From Symsagittifera roscoffensis (Eukaryota; Xenacoelomorpha; Acoela; Convolutidae), in contig NC_087064.1 of NCBI RefSeq assembly GCF_963678635.1, positions 20,198,509 to 20,262,508 of the forward strand: a DNA stretch of 64,000 nucleotides. Direction: 5' to 3'. A model generated the notes under the pieces. It saw only the letters and a list, made by a program, of their open reading frames with translations, was not told where the DNA came from and searched no databases. Positions 1-12,260 of this stretch are shown here, in pieces (positions within the stretch are counted from its first letter, which is position 1; each line of letters starts with the position of its first letter). Made by a program: the position numbers and the translations under genes.

Positions 1-2090
1 TCTAAGAAATAACAAAGTCTCAGAAATTACAAAGTAAAAAGCTATTTAATTACCTCCGGCACAATGTACGGAGAGATGTTAAATTTGTACCAATCATGCA
101 TGACATCAGTTCTGCTGTATGAATACCCGTGTAGTTCAAAAACAATACGACTATCCAATTTTTGAGAACTCTAATTAAGCTGGTCTCGAATGGCGCTACA
201 AGTCCAATCCTTACATTTATTTTCTGACTTAATCAAATTCATTGCAATATACTAATTAAACCATATAACTGATTTTTTTTTCAATTCGCCCTGCACAAAT
301 TGCTTAGATGTTAATAATTTTTTCAACATTCAGCAACCTACCCGATTATTACCAAACGCTCATTTCATGAGGTTGAAGCCACGCAAGTCCTCAAAAAATA
401 TCACTTCAAATTTATTTCTACCGGATAGTGAATGTCGTCAATGACTTCGTTGAGTTGCCGGGTGACAATATTACTGAATCATCAGATGTGTCTAACAGGC
501 ATATTTGGAACTTTCTTAACAACTTATGCTCATCAAATATAACTTCTATATTTCCTTAAGTGGACTTTGAAATACCGATGTTCTTTTTATATATAATATT
601 ACAATAATTTTGATTGTTATGTTGCTCCAATTTAAAAACTCCCTGAGAAAAATTGAACTATTCCACTACAACTACTACTGAGAGATTACAATTTGATGAA
701 GTCAATTTCTTAGTAAACGCCAGTTTCTTTCTGGGGTCAAAATTGTAATTTTCAATTCTGAATTAATTTTTAATTCTTGGATAATCATGCTTTGCTAAAC
801 TGGATTTTTGAGCAACACCAGTTTCAGTCTGCCATAAAATCTGTGATTCTCGTTTCGCAAACTCACATTACAAGCGGAAAGGAAAACCCACCTTTACATG
901 CAACAGATGCTAAGTAGAGCTTCGCAACATTTGTTGCACAACAAAATTGTTGCATTAAAAATTGAGCAGAAAACAAAACGCAGATGCCGAAAAATTTTTA
1001 AAAATCAAGCTGCATTAACTAACTGAAAAGCCAAAAACACACCAAAAGTGATTTTTTTGCAATTATTTCCATCCATTTTTTGTATCACATGCATACTATC
1101 ATCAACATAGAATAAAAGATCATTCTGACTAATTCTACATCCTGCTTTAAATTGCGGTCAAAATTAAGCTTCTCCAATCTAAACCCTTGTTTCAGTTTTC
1201 GTGGGAGTAAAAAAATAAACTTTTAACATTTATTTCGGGCAATTTGTAAAAAAAAAAAGTTATGACAAATAGTTTCACAATCTTTGCCAAGTCATCATAG
1301 AGAAAAGTTTTCTTAAAAACTGCTCCATGGCTTCGCTCGAAATATCACTTGAAAAAATTTTAATATGTATGATAAATCACTCAACCCATTCCGATGATAA
1401 TTTGATAATTGTGGTATCTGCTGTTCCGTGGAAACCATAAAGAAGACAAAAACTTATCGCACCCAAGAATACAAAAAATCTTTATCATTTTCAATGGTCG
1501 GAACAATTACCTGATTCGACTAGAATAAAAAGGATTTTGAAAAGCAAAGAGCTCATCCAAATACAAAACCTCTATAGCGCAAAAAAAAACTTATTGAACA
1601 GAATTTTCTTTGTATCTGTATCACAAGTATGCTATTATCAACAAGGAGTGAAAAATCGTTTTCTCTTACTCTATTTCTGTTCTAATCTGCCGTCAAAATT
1701 GAGTTTCACGTTCTACGCCTAATTGCATTTTCCTGGCGCAAAGAAAAATCAATTGTCTACATTTATTTACGGACAACTTGTATAAAAAAGAGTTATTAAA
1801 AATGTTTTACAATCTTTGCTACGTCATCGTTCCGAAATTGATAAAAGCGAGTCACTTTCGGTTGATCAAAATAAATTGGTTCTCACTGCTTTTCCGGGGC
1901 TCTTAATTAATTAATATCCTTCCCAAAACTGCTTTGCTCCCAATTCACTTTCAGTCAATGAGTGGATGGCAGTCATTGAGTGTATTCTGAATATCTTGCA
2001 AAATTAAGATTTGACGAAGCGAAGTTCTGGACAACACCAATTTCATTCTCACCAATTTCAATTTAGAGATTAAGCGAAGAAACAAAAAAA

Positions 2091-2164
2091 AATATTTTTG
2101 CGAAGGATGTTAAACATTTTAGAGAAACAGAAGTTCTTTATAATATTAAACATCCTTCGCAAAA
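2091..2164. repeat. Inverted repeat / hairpin
   Basis: The arm ttttgcgaaggatgttaa near 2096-2113 is matched in inverse orientation by ttaaacatccttcgcaaaa near 2146-2164, with one extra base in the second arm. The loop is about 35 bp of unrelated AT-rich sequence. No target-site duplication is obvious. Confidence 0.7.
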
Positions 2165-3239
2165 ATTAGTTGATCCTAATTGAGCTTTTACATTTGAACA
2201 AGACAGTTTGCATGTTAGATACATAAATAAGATATATAAATAAGATATTAAGATTTGTTTAACGATTTTTGTCAGGCCATCATTCCAAAAACTTTTAGAT
2301 TGAATCATTTTCTGTTCCTGAAAAAAAAAACATTAAAAACAGAACATTGTGCAGAAAACATTTCGAGACATTGAGGGAGAAAACAAGAATACAACAGTTT
2401 TCTCTTTTTTTTTCATGGCTCGAAGATTATTAATATCTTTCACAAAAATGATTTGATCCCAATTCACTTTCAGTCAATAAAAAGAGTGCACTCATTAAAT
2501 AAATCACAAGAAAAGTCTAAAATCTTGAAAATTTCAATTTGACATAGCGAACTTTTCAGCAACGTCAATGTCATTCTCTGGTCAAAATTATGTTTCTTAA
2601 TTCAAAAGGATGTGCCATTTAATGGCGCAAAAGGAAAGCCATATCTCACATTCATTTGAGTGGATTTTTCTATAGGTAACTTACTAAAACTTTTTAACTA
2701 TCTCCCGTCAGGTTAACATTCCGAAAGCATTTTGAATGAATCATTTTTTGTCGATTAACAGCAGAAAAAATGAAAAGCTGTATGAACGGTTTCACGAGAC
2801 AATTTTCACGGCTTGCTCGAAATTAGACCACAAATCAAACGGGATTTCAGCGACACTGCGAAAACGTTTCAGAACTTTTTTGAATATGTTCGAATCACTA
2901 TTAAAAAAGCTTTAAAATGAACAGACAGGCGAAGCGGAAGTTCGCAACACTTGCAACACTACATACACAGAGAATGGAAAGCTAGCACAAAAAATCGAAC
3001 AACAGCCTAAGTCGAAGAACAAATAGAACATTTCGAAAAAACCATAACTACAAAATTTTCAAAAAATTGTCTGAAATGATGTTCAAATTAAAAACACAAT
3101 AACTGGCGTTTAATAAGTATTCAGACACAAAAATTGATCGGCAACTAAGCCGGCAAAATGGTTAGACTCCCGTTGAGCAAAATTAATCTCAATTGAAAAA
3201 CTTCTGAAAGTTCCGAAAATCTAAATTTTTACGCTCCCC

Positions 3240-3799
3240 CTTCCGGAAACACACAAGCATAAAAATCTGATTTTCCTTTAAAATAACGATTAAATAGGTC
3301 ACTTACTCGATAAAACCTGAGCAAAAACAAATAAAGACAAACAAATCAGAGAACAAAAAAAAACGAAAAAAATACAAACTTAGAAAGTTTACAAATTACA
3401 TTAACAAATCATAACTCTTTCAATTACAAAAGAAATAATTAAAGCACAGCAAAAATCCGTAACAAGGCAACTAAGCCGACCAAACATTAGCAGACACGCA
3501 ATAGGTCGACAATTTTTCAAAACAGAATATTTGCCACTATCAATTTTATGGCTATTGGATAGGGGCATATTGTCTCAAGTTTCGAGAATAATTATTTTCA
3601 ACTAAAACACTTCGAAAATTAAATTTGCGCAGCAAAACCTAACGAACAAAGCGACTGTAAAAACAACGGTATCTCTCTAGTTCAAAGCTAACTTATTTGC
3701 ATAAAAAAAGAGAAAAACTGGATTTTGAAGCAGAGGCGAAACTGAGATTCGCACCATTCACTATACAAAACACAAAAACCGGTAAATCGAAAACATAAA
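3240..3799 (+). repeat. Direct repeat R1, copy 1 (about 560 bp)
   Basis: This block recurs almost unchanged at 5602-6158. It starts near a ccggaaacacacaagc motif and ends near gtaaatcgaaaacataaa. Only scattered substitutions and small indels separate the copies, so the duplication is much younger than the surrounding diverged repeats. Confidence 0.9.
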
Positions 3800-5508
3800 T
3801 TTTTTTAAAGAATGTCGAAAAAACTAGATCTATTAAATTGAATAAGTCACGACATTAGAATGGGAAATTCGGAAGAAAAGTTACCAAGTGGTACCAATGC
3901 CGAACATACTTTGGCAGGAAACGTTTTCAGCTGAGACAAAGTTCAAGTTAAGACTTATGAAAGTTGATAAATTCGCATAGACCTATGAGCACCCAAAAAA
4001 AGCTTCAATCGCTCGTCAAATGAAACAATATGAGGCCACTAAGCCGATATATTATCGGCCAAAACCTATAAGCCGAAACAAAAATAAAAGAGACGAAAAA
4101 AATTTGAGATTTATAAAAAGTTATAAGTCGAATAGAACCCATTTAAAAAACGTACACAAAATGCCCTAAATTTGTTGTTAAAAGAGATTTTCAAAAAAAA
4201 AGAATCCAGATGAGTCCTGTGAACAAAGTTATTTACGGGAAAAAGTCTAGTGCCGGACTGCAATGCTCTTGCATATCGCAAGGAAAATAACAATATCTGG
4301 TCGAAAACCTTAATATCATGTACAATTGGTTATAGTCTGAAAAACATAGGTCAAAAATTCAACCGTGAACCTTTATTTCTTAGAGGAGAGGCACATATTG
4401 AAAAAAATGTTCCTTTTTTCGCTGGAAAACAGTTTCCGATGTCAAAATTTCAACCGTTAACTTTTAGTAGTTAGAGGAACGGCACAACTGAAAAATGTTC
4501 TTTTTTTGCTTGAAAACTGTAAGTGCAACTGCTATGTCCTGTGACTATATCTGCGGATCAATCAATTCACTTAAAAAATCAAAAAAATCATTGCTGTTCC
4601 GACCAGGTGTAATTAGTTTTTTCTTTTTTTCTTTTTCACAAAAAATCAGCCACCAAAACTAATCATCGGAGTGATATATCAAATGAAAAACTTTTTATGT
4701 GATAAAACAAAACTTGATGATATTCCAAAAAAAAATCCGAGAGTCGAGAAAAACCGGTTCAAAACATTTTTTCTTTCGAGCAATTAAAGCGAGCGAGCAG
4801 ACTTACAACAGCTTAATTAGGCTTAATTAAAGACATAAAAACTTAGTTTTGGTCGAGTTTAGTAATTATTGGAGTTTTCTGGTGCCATTTCGGGAAAAAA
4901 AATCAAAAAAAAACGGCAAACATTATGATTTCATTTTTTCCTATGGAGTTTTTTGATTTTTTAACAGCTTTCTAGAAAAACGGTTGTCCAATTAGCTTAT
5001 TTTACATTGACTGACGAAATTGTCTAAGTTCTAGTTTTTCGTTCAAATCCTTTTATCAGACCACGCAGAAGAAACGACACTTAATTGAAAAAATTTTATT
5101 TTAGTATTTTTAAGACTATGGTGGTAAAAATGTGTACTATTTGTTCAGTAACCATCTATCCTTGATAAAGGATAGAACGATAAAAACATACATCAGTTAA
5201 AAAACTACAACACATTTTTGGAAAAAATGAATCTCTTTTTTAAAAAAAGCAGCCAAAAGGCAATTACCAGCATTAATTGGGCAACTAACAAAACCGGCAT
5301 TAAAGAAGATATTACTAATCAATTAAGTGATCACTGAGCCGAATACGTCTCAAAATACGTGGGTGTACACACATTGAGCTGAAAACAAAAAATGCCACAA
5401 AAAATTTTAACCGAAAAAAAAAATTTGAGCGATAACGTTTTTTAAAACTTCAACTCATATACATGAAATTGACGCAGGAATTGATTGAGCCGAACTGATT
5501 TATCAAAC
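3721..5508 (+). repeat. Diverged direct repeat R2, copy 1 (about 1.8 kb)
   Basis: Collinear with 6891-8792. Landmarks shared in order are gcagaggcgaaactgag, the segment around aatttgttgttaaaagaga, the block around ccaaaactaatcatcggagtg, and an end near aacgttttttaaaa. Many substitutions and indels separate the copies. The spacing grows from about 3.17 to 3.28 kb along the block. Confidence 0.8.
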
Positions 5509-5601
5509 CACTTGCATCACCACACACACAGAATTGCAAGCTAGCAAAAAAATGAAGCAACAGCCACTAAGTCGAAAAACAATTAGAGAATTTCCATAAA
5601 A

Positions 5602-6158
5602 TTTCCGGAAACACACAAGCATAAAAATCTAATTTTCCTTTAAAATAACGATTAAATAGGTCACTTACTCGATAAAACATGAGCAAAAACAAATAAAGAC
5701 AAACAAATCAGAGAAAAAAAAACGAAAAAAATACAAACTTAGAAAGTTTACAAATTACATTAACAAATCATAACTCTTTCAATTACAAAAGAAATAATTA
5801 AAGCACAGCAAAAATCCGTAACAAGGCAACTAAGCCGACCAAACATTAGCAGACACGCAATAGGTCGACAATTTTTCAAAACAGAATATTTGCCACCATC
5901 AATTTTATGGCTATTGGATAGGGGCATATTGTCTCAAGTTTCGAGAATAATTATTTTCAACTAAAACACTTCGAAAATTAAATTTGCGCAGCAAAACCTA
6001 ACGAACAAAGCGACTGTAAAAACAACGGTATCTCTCTAGTTCAAAGCTAACTTATTTGCATAAAAAAAGAGAAAAACTAGATTTTGAAGCAGAGGCGAAA
6101 CTGAGATTCGCACCATTCACTATACAAAACACAAAAACCGGTAAATCGAAAACATAAA
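5602..6158 (+). repeat. Direct repeat R1, copy 2 (about 560 bp)
   Basis: Second copy of the block at 3240-3799, same orientation, about 2.36 kb downstream. The sequence after the copies differs completely (a tRNA-like segment follows here), so both edges are sharp. Confidence 0.9.
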
Positions 6159-6204
6159 CGTAAACACTTGGACACGTTTTTGAAACAGAAAAATTCACTT
6201 TTGA

Positions 6205-6305
6205 ATTAAAAAAAAGTTCTGGCCTGGTTCGAACACAGAACCTTTCCCACCTCAAGCGGAGTAGTTCTCTCAAAAACCATGTGCCTGAAAAGCTAAAAAA
6301 GTTGG
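6205..6305 (-). other. tRNA-like / SINE-like segment (tentative)
   Basis: On the minus strand a B-box-like gttcgaacc is followed by a run of eight T residues, as at a Pol III terminator. Upstream lies about 60 bp that is more GC-rich than its surroundings. I could not fold a full cloverleaf or place a convincing A box. It may be a tRNA-derived relic or chance. Confidence 0.25.
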
Positions 6306-6890
6306 ACTTTGATGTAAGCCAAGCTATCATGTGTTTTTCTGTAAATATTTTGTTCAAAAAAAATTGCCGTGATGCGGCAACTAAGCGAACAAACATAAGA
6401 TTAACGATAGTCCTGAAAATTTTTGAAAAGAACATTTTGTCTTTAAAAACTTAAGACATTACTTCTCAAAAGAACTGTCAATTGTAACAGTAGACGGATA
6501 AAACTTAAATTTGCACGTTAATGAAGTCTAAAGATTCAAGTGATTTTGTTAAACAAGTTGTTAACCCGAAAAAAGTCTAGATTCCAGTTTGATAACGCTT
6601 GCTTATCGCAAGCGTAATGATTTATCACTCGACCCATTTCGATGATAATTTGATATTTGTGGTACCTGATTTTGCGTGGAAAACCAAAAGAAGACAAAAA
6701 CTAAACGTACCCGAATACAAAAATCTTTCCCATTTTCAACGATCGGAGTGACTGCAATAAATAGGATTTTGAAAAGCAAAACGCTCGGCCAAATAAAAAA
6801 ATCTCGGTATTGCCAAAAAATTATTCAACTGAAATTCCTTTGAAGAAAAGCGTGGCTCTTCTTGGCATTGTCGAACGAAGAGTAAAACTG

Positions 6891-8792
6891 GATTTCGACG
6901 CAGAGGCGAAACTGAGCTTCGCACCATTTGCGATACAAAACACAAAAGCCGCTAAGTCGAAAACATGAATTTTTTAAAAGAATGTCGAAAAAACTATTTC
7001 TATCAAATTGAAGAAGGCTAGTTTTGAAGCAAAAACATGCCACGAAATTAGGATGAGAAATTCGGAAGAAGAATTACCAGGCGGTAACAAACTTTAGCAG
7101 GAAACGTTTCAGCTGAGACTTCATAACAGCTGAGATGTTACAAATCCGCCCAGACCTAAAACACACAAAAAAATAATTCGCTCGTCAAATGAAACAATAT
7201 GAGGGCACTAAACCAATATATTATCGGCCAAAACCTAGGAAGCCAAAACAAAATTTAGAAAAAACGAAACAAAAATTTGAGACTTATAAGAAGTAATTAA
7301 GTCCCCCTCAAAAACACACACACTCAAGCAAAAAAAAAACTTGATTCGCTTGTAAATTTAATCAATATTCGGCCGAAACAATAAGAGCGAAATCTATAAA
7401 ACCGTAAACAAAACAGAAAAAGACATGTCAAAAAATCGAGTTGGTCAAATTACAAGTAACATAAAAAGCAAATTTCGAAAAGAACATATTTAAAATGCCA
7501 ACATGCACAAAAAGCGGCAAATTTGTTGTTAAAAGAGACTTCTAGAAAAAGAGTCCAGATGAGTCCTGTGAACAAAATTATTTACGGAAAAGTCTAAAAC
7601 CGGATTGCAATGCTCTTGCTTATCGCAAGGGTAAATAACAGTCTATCTGGTCGAAAATCATGTACAATTGGCTATAGTCTAAAAATAAACAGTTTCCGAT
7701 GTCAAAATTTCAACCGTGAACTTCTAGTAGTTAGAAAAATGGCACAAATATGAAAAATGTTACTTTTTTTGCTTGAAAACTGTAAATGCAACTTCTATGT
7801 CAGGTGACTATATCTGCAGGTCAATCAATTCACCTTGAAAAAAGCAAGAAAATCATTTTTTTCCCTACCAGATCTTTTAGTTTTTTTCATTTTTTGTTTT
7901 TCGCGCAAAACTAGCCCCCAAAACTAATCATCGGAGTGCGTTGCGTGATATATCATATTAAAAACCTTCAAAATGATAAAACGAAACTTGAAATATTCCA
8001 AAAAAAATCCAAGAGTCGAGAAAAACCGGTTCAAAACTTTTGGTTTTTTCGTCTATTTTCTAGCAATTAAAAAGCGAGCGAGCAGGCTCACAATAGCTTA
8101 TTTATGCTTATTTAAAGAGGTTAAAACTTAGTTTTGGTCGAGTTTGGTTATTAATCGAGTTTTTTGGTGCCATTTTCGGAAAAAAAATTAAAACACCGCA
8201 AAAAACATGATTTCATTTTTTTTCCTATGATATTTTTTGTTTTTCTTACAATTTTCTAGAAAAGCGGTGTCCAATTAGCTTATTTTACATTGACTGACGA
8301 ATTTGTCCAAGTTCTAGTTTTTCGTTCAATCCTTTTTTCAGACCACGCAGAAGAAACGACACTTAATTCAGAAAACTTTATTTTAGTATTTTTAAGACTA
8401 TGGTCGGAAGATTGTGTGCTGTTTGCACAGTAACCGTGTATCCTTGAAAAAGGATAGAATGAGGAAAATAATCAGCCAAAAAATTACAACACTTTTTTTT
8501 GGAAAAAATGAATATCTTTTTCAAAAAAAAAGATGCCAAAAGGCAATCACCAGCATTAATTGCGCAACTAACAACAAAACCGGTATTGAAGAAGATATTA
8601 CTAATCGACCGAGTGATCACGGAGCCGAATACATTTCAAAATACATGGGTGCACGCCCATTGAGCTTAAAACAAAAAAATGCCACCAAAAATTTTTAACC
8701 AAAAAAAAATTTGAGGAATAACGTTTTTTAAAATGTCAACTCATATACCACATGAAGTTAACACAAGTATTGAATAAGCCCAACTGATTTAT
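6891..8792 (+). repeat. Diverged direct repeat R2, copy 2 (about 1.9 kb)
   Basis: Second copy of 3721-5508 in the same orientation. No coding potential is preserved between the copies, which argues for duplicated non-coding DNA rather than a duplicated gene. Confidence 0.8.
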
Positions 8793-9191
8793 TTAAATTA
8801 AAAATAATACGATATTAAAGAAGCTGACTACGCCGACAAAGTTTAACCCAAAATTATAAAGGCCGAAAAAAGCTTCCACGAAAAAAAAAGGAAAATATAT
8901 TAGCCTAATTGTTGTGTTAAACTTATTGAATAGTTTCCGATATTATGACCGACGAGGTGGGCGGACGTGGCCCTTGCCGGTCTAACTCAACTTCCGTTGG
9001 TGGAGGACGAAACTACTATCCTCAGGTTGACGAACTGGTACATGCAAACGACGAAAAATTGACTGAGAAACTGACAAAGGACTGGCTATTGTGCCTTCTT
9101 CGCGACACCGTCTCTCACCTTCGAGAAGCTAAGTCTATCTTTACCTACTTTTCACTCGCTAAATGAAAAAGTTGATTCTATTTTACCTACC

Positions 9192-9952
9192 ATGTCTGCC
9201 CTTGTCGAAAAAGTAACTTCTTACAAGGAGAAAATTGACAGATCTATCCAAGCCATGCAAGTTAAGGAAAAACGATGGAGTCTGATAAAAACGTTAAGCC
9301 AACATATATCGATACATTTCCCTCATTTTATCTGTCTCACGGAAACATGGCTGGACGGACATTTCCGAAAAAAATCTTACTGCTTACGTCTTATAATGTT
9401 ATTGCTAGGAAAGACAGGGCGTTGGGTACCCACGGTGGTACTGCCATCATTACAAATTGCTCTTGTGGGTTTTCTGAGATGAGGACAAAGTATGACTTTG
9501 GCTGCGCTGTTAAGTTGCACCTGAGCATTCCATTTGTTTTGATATGTATTTATAACCCTCCTGTTTCTAGTAATTACCGCGTTGGCTACTGTTCTATTAT
9601 TGATTTTTTGAAAACCGTTTTGTCAAAAGCCCCCGACACACACTATATTATCACGGGCGATTTTAATGAACCGAACACAAATTGGGATTACTCCATGAAT
9701 AATGATAATGTCAATCCTTTTATCGATTTCTTACTTGAACATAACTTTGAGCAACATGTTAATATTGGCACGCGTAACTCAGGCAATATTCTTGACCTGG
9801 TATTCACCAACTTTGACCCACAACAGCTAATGTGGCTCCTACAGATTTTTCGGATCATTAAGCAGTATACTTTGACTTCTCTGTTACCAATGACAGCTCC
9901 CGTAAACCAGCATCCCCTCAAAAATTTTCATTCCTTATCACTCAATTCCTGA
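9192..9952 (+). pseudogene. LINE-A endonuclease domain, frameshifted
   Basis: The first frame (from 9192) carries the conserved endonuclease motif LTETWLD near 9328. Further downstream the similarity moves to the frame open at 9275-9952, with R-KDRALGTHGG, the metal-binding motif TGDFNEPN near 9652 and DLVFTN near 9796. At least one frameshift near 9370-9400 therefore breaks the domain. The start of the domain (the usual N-rich first motif) is not visible, so the 5' part is also damaged. The enzyme normally nicks target DNA for target-primed reverse transcription. Confidence 0.75.
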
Positions 9953-10088
9953 CATTGGCGCACAATTCACTGCTAGTCTTTTCTGTGTTCTTGAGGATAT
10001 CAGTTCTTATACCTATACTGAAAATTGTTTTTACCAATTTTGAAGGCATTCTTCAAAATTTTGTACACAAGAAACGCAAAAAAGGCTA

Positions 10089-11057
10089 TTGTACCCTTTT
10101 TATTATTCTTCGCACTCAATGCATCTCAACAAGCTGAGAACTGAAGAAAGAAAAAATGACTCATCTTTTAAATGTTGCTGCAACTTACACAAGCTCTGCA
10201 GTGAGTCAACTGAACCTGACTCTACCGTCTATGTAGACTCATTTGCTAATACCCACACTGGTTTATCAAATTGCTTTAAACTGTTGAGGAACCTAAACTG
10301 CGATTCTCCCCTGCCTGAACATGTTTCCTACAAAAATGATAACTATACGGGCGTGGACGTCTGTGAATCCTTTAATGTCTACTTCTGTGATATCTATCAA
10401 GATGAACCTACACCATTCAATGATTACTCGGATCACCTGTTCAATGACTTGGTTTTTGAAACTGCACTCAGCGCTACTTCTCTGCGCACTGGTCCAGATA
10501 ACATCCCAGGTTCTCTGCTGAGGCATATTTCATCTATCTCATACCATGTATTCAAACTTTTTCAAGCTATCTGTTTCAGTTGTGTTTACCCTGATACTTG
10601 GAAAACGTCTCGCATAATTCCTATCTACAAAAAGGGAGATAAAAGCAATGTTACATCGTATCGTCCCATCAGTATTTTATCTAAGCTATCGTTAACCTTT
10701 GAATGCATCTTATTTAATTTTCTCTACCCCCTCATACGACAAAGTATTAATCATAATCAGTTTGCGTTTATGAACCGGCGTTCCACCATTACCCCACTTA
10801 TACTTTTTCTTGATGAGGTTTATGCTAATAATGACACTCGTGGCAGTACATATTGCTTCTATTTAGACTTCTCTAAATCCTTTAACAAAGTGCCACACTA
10901 TCTTTTACTTTCTTAACTTCGCAAACTTGGGGTTGGTGGAAATCTCCTCGAACTCTTGGGTTCATATTTAACAGACCGTAGCCAATGTGTCGCTGTTCAC
11001 AATTCTATCTCGAAATGTTTGCCTATCACCGGCGGGGTACCCCAGGGTAAAAATTAG
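10089..11057 (+). pseudogene. LINE-A reverse transcriptase, N-terminal half
   Basis: RT motifs appear in order: IIPIYKKGDKS and SYRPISIL, NQFAFMNRRST, then the palm motif FYLDFSKSFNKVPH. An in-frame TAA at 10914-10916 interrupts the frame. The same frame continues through LRKLGVGG to GGVPQG and stops at 11055-11057. The segment that normally follows, with the catalytic YADD, is missing. The sequence jumps straight to C-terminal tail similarity, so an internal deletion removed the active site. Confidence 0.8.
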
Positions 11058-11125
11058 AGTTATTTCAAAGCCGCCTCTTAAAGTGGATCACGCCTGGAAG
11101 CTCCTATGAAGATTGTTTAAGAAAA

Positions 11126-11479
11126 TTGAATATGGTACCTATCTGCCTTATGCTAGAACTTAAGGATTTGTGTCTGCTTAACAAGATAATATGTGGCTAT
11201 TTAGATTTCTCTATCTGCAAGAAGATAACCGTGCGACAGCAATCTCGTTACCCTCTTCGCCATCTTGATAAACATAAGTTTGTCATAGAAAAAACAGCAA
11301 AGAAATCAACAGACACTTCGTTTCTGAGTAGAACTACTGCATATGCTAACAAACTACACCGGAACACTGACCTAACGCTTTTTCTGAAACCTTCAGTATT
11401 CCAAACCCGTCTTTACATTATGCTTCAATACTTTTTTGTTAACAATTATAATCATCACTGTAAAATTTACTTAAACTAA
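11126..11479 (+). pseudogene. LINE-A C-terminal tail
   Basis: A 117-residue open stretch whose style (basic, with ATAYANKLHRN-like and QTRLY-like motifs) fits the post-RT tail of CR1-type LINE proteins. It sits where the rest of the RT should be, directly after the deletion. It carries no catalytic residues. Recognition is by position and general style only. Confidence 0.5.
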
Positions 11480-11515
11480 CTTATCTGTGTTGCCTAACAG
11501 CAATAATTAAAGTCA

Positions 11516-11537
11516 TATACTACTACTACTACTACTA
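11516..11537 (+). repeat. (act)n tail at the LINE-A 3' end
   Basis: A short trinucleotide run closes the element. Short tandem repeats at the 3' terminus are usual for CR1-type and related LINEs and help fix the boundary. Confidence 0.7.
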
Positions 11538-11540
11538 TCA

Positions 11541-12165
11541 AGCCGGGACTATTAAAATTCCCAAGTAAAGGACTAAATCAACAACAATTTCCACAACAAT
11601 GAAAACTGCCTATAGCACAAAAAAATGCCGTGATATGGCAACTATGCCGACAAATTATCAGCAAAAAAGGAAAGTCTGGCAATTCACTTTTTCACGGAAT
11701 AAAATTTCAATTTCATGCTTACTGAACAAAAAGTCCTTTGGTGCTTTCTTGGGCGCATGACATCATTACTGACAGGTCTACCATCAGTCACAGAAAACCC
11801 TGCTTTATAAAAAAAATTACATTTTGCTATATTTTTTTGTTTTCTGATAATTGATTTAGCTGGAACTTATGATTAAGAATCAACAACTTCTTATGTCCCA
11901 TGCCATTTTAACCAAAATTAAGTTGCTCAACCGTTCAGATTTCCCTGTTAAGCAAAAACTAAAGAAAGAAGAAAAGTTACGTTTCCTAAGAAGTCAATTT
12001 ATAGCAATAGTTCACAATTATCACTCAGCGCAATGTCAAATGAGCTTATACAATAAGAAAGAAAACGCAAATTACAATAGCACGTTTTTTTCTCATCATT
12101 CAGCAGATCTCTCTCAAATAGTCAGTTCACATTGAACGCAATTGATGAAAACAGCCATATGACTT
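11541..12165. other. Intergenic, 3' side of the eL41 gene
   Basis: AT-rich sequence with an 88-codon open frame at 11869-12135 (plus) that I do not recognise and that lies antisense to the presumed 3' UTR of the eL41 gene. No motif, signal peptide or splice signal supports it as a gene. Confidence 0.5.
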
Positions 12166-12243
12166 CTACTTCGATCGCTCTCTCATCTTCCTCCGCTTTT
12201 TCTTCAAACGCCTGACTCGCTTTTTCTTCCACTTATCACGCAT
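12166..12243 (-). CDS. RPL41: Ribosomal protein eL41 (RPL41), 25 residues
   Basis: A complete 25-codon frame from ATG at 12243 to TAG at 12166. The product starts MRDKWKKKRVRRLKKK and ends RKMRERSK, matching the near-invariant eukaryotic eL41 in length and in the order of Met, Trp, Arg and Lys residues. eL41 is a single basic helix at the interface of the two ribosomal subunits. A tract reading ttttttcag on the minus strand ends three bases before the ATG, so the coding exon begins right after a splice or spliced-leader acceptor. The intact frame and adjacent acceptor argue against a processed pseudogene. The upstream DNA is exactly duplicated (902 bp, twice), and the repeat edge coincides with this exon boundary. 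Confidence 0.93.
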   Translation of the reverse strand: MRDKWKKKRVRRLKKKRRKMRERSK

Positions 12244-12246
12244 GAT

Positions 12247-12260
12247 CTGAAAAAATACCA
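12247..12260 (-). promoter_or_regulatory. 3' splice or trans-splice acceptor of the eL41 exon
   Basis: On the minus strand tattttttcag ends immediately before atcATG. This is a good nematode acceptor. Because the ATG follows after three bases, spliced-leader addition or a 5' UTR intron are both plausible. Confidence 0.7.

Larger units (their letters stand above)
1..8900. other. AT-rich non-coding DNA made of diverged duplications
   Basis: No gene can be supported here. Open frames are short, rich in Phe, Lys and Asn, and interrupted. The stretch is strongly AT-rich with many A and T runs. Much of it is internally duplicated: 1370-1440 resembles 6616-6690, 1905-1990 resembles 2430-2500, and two longer direct repeats are listed separately. 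The pattern is that of an old, repeatedly duplicated repeat nest rather than unique intergenic DNA. Confidence 0.75.
8900..11540 (+). mobile_element. Degenerate CR1/Jockey-like LINE (LINE-A)
   Basis: A non-LTR retrotransposon relic. An N-terminal fragment (8945-9166) is followed by an apurinic-type endonuclease split across two frames, a reverse transcriptase that lacks its catalytic YADD region, and a conserved C-terminal tail. The 3' end is an (act)n tract. Base composition is clearly less AT-rich than the flanks. The 5' end is approximate, and no target-site duplication was recognised. Frameshifts, a nonsense codon and an internal deletion make it non-autonomous. Assignment to CR1/Jockey rests on endonuclease and RT motif style, not on a tree. 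Confidence 0.8.

Noticed and set aside
6052-6435. 127-codon minus-strand frame in the AT-rich repeat nest
   Set aside because: It crosses the sharp edge of repeat R1 at 6158 and is not kept in the other copy, so it is a chance frame.
9688-9921. Minus-strand frame within LINE-A
   Set aside because: Antisense shadow of the endonuclease coding region.
12122-12243. eL41 considered as a processed pseudogene
   Set aside because: The frame is intact, codons vary normally, and a splice acceptor lies three bases before the ATG. A retrocopy would lack the acceptor and would often carry a poly(A) tract.
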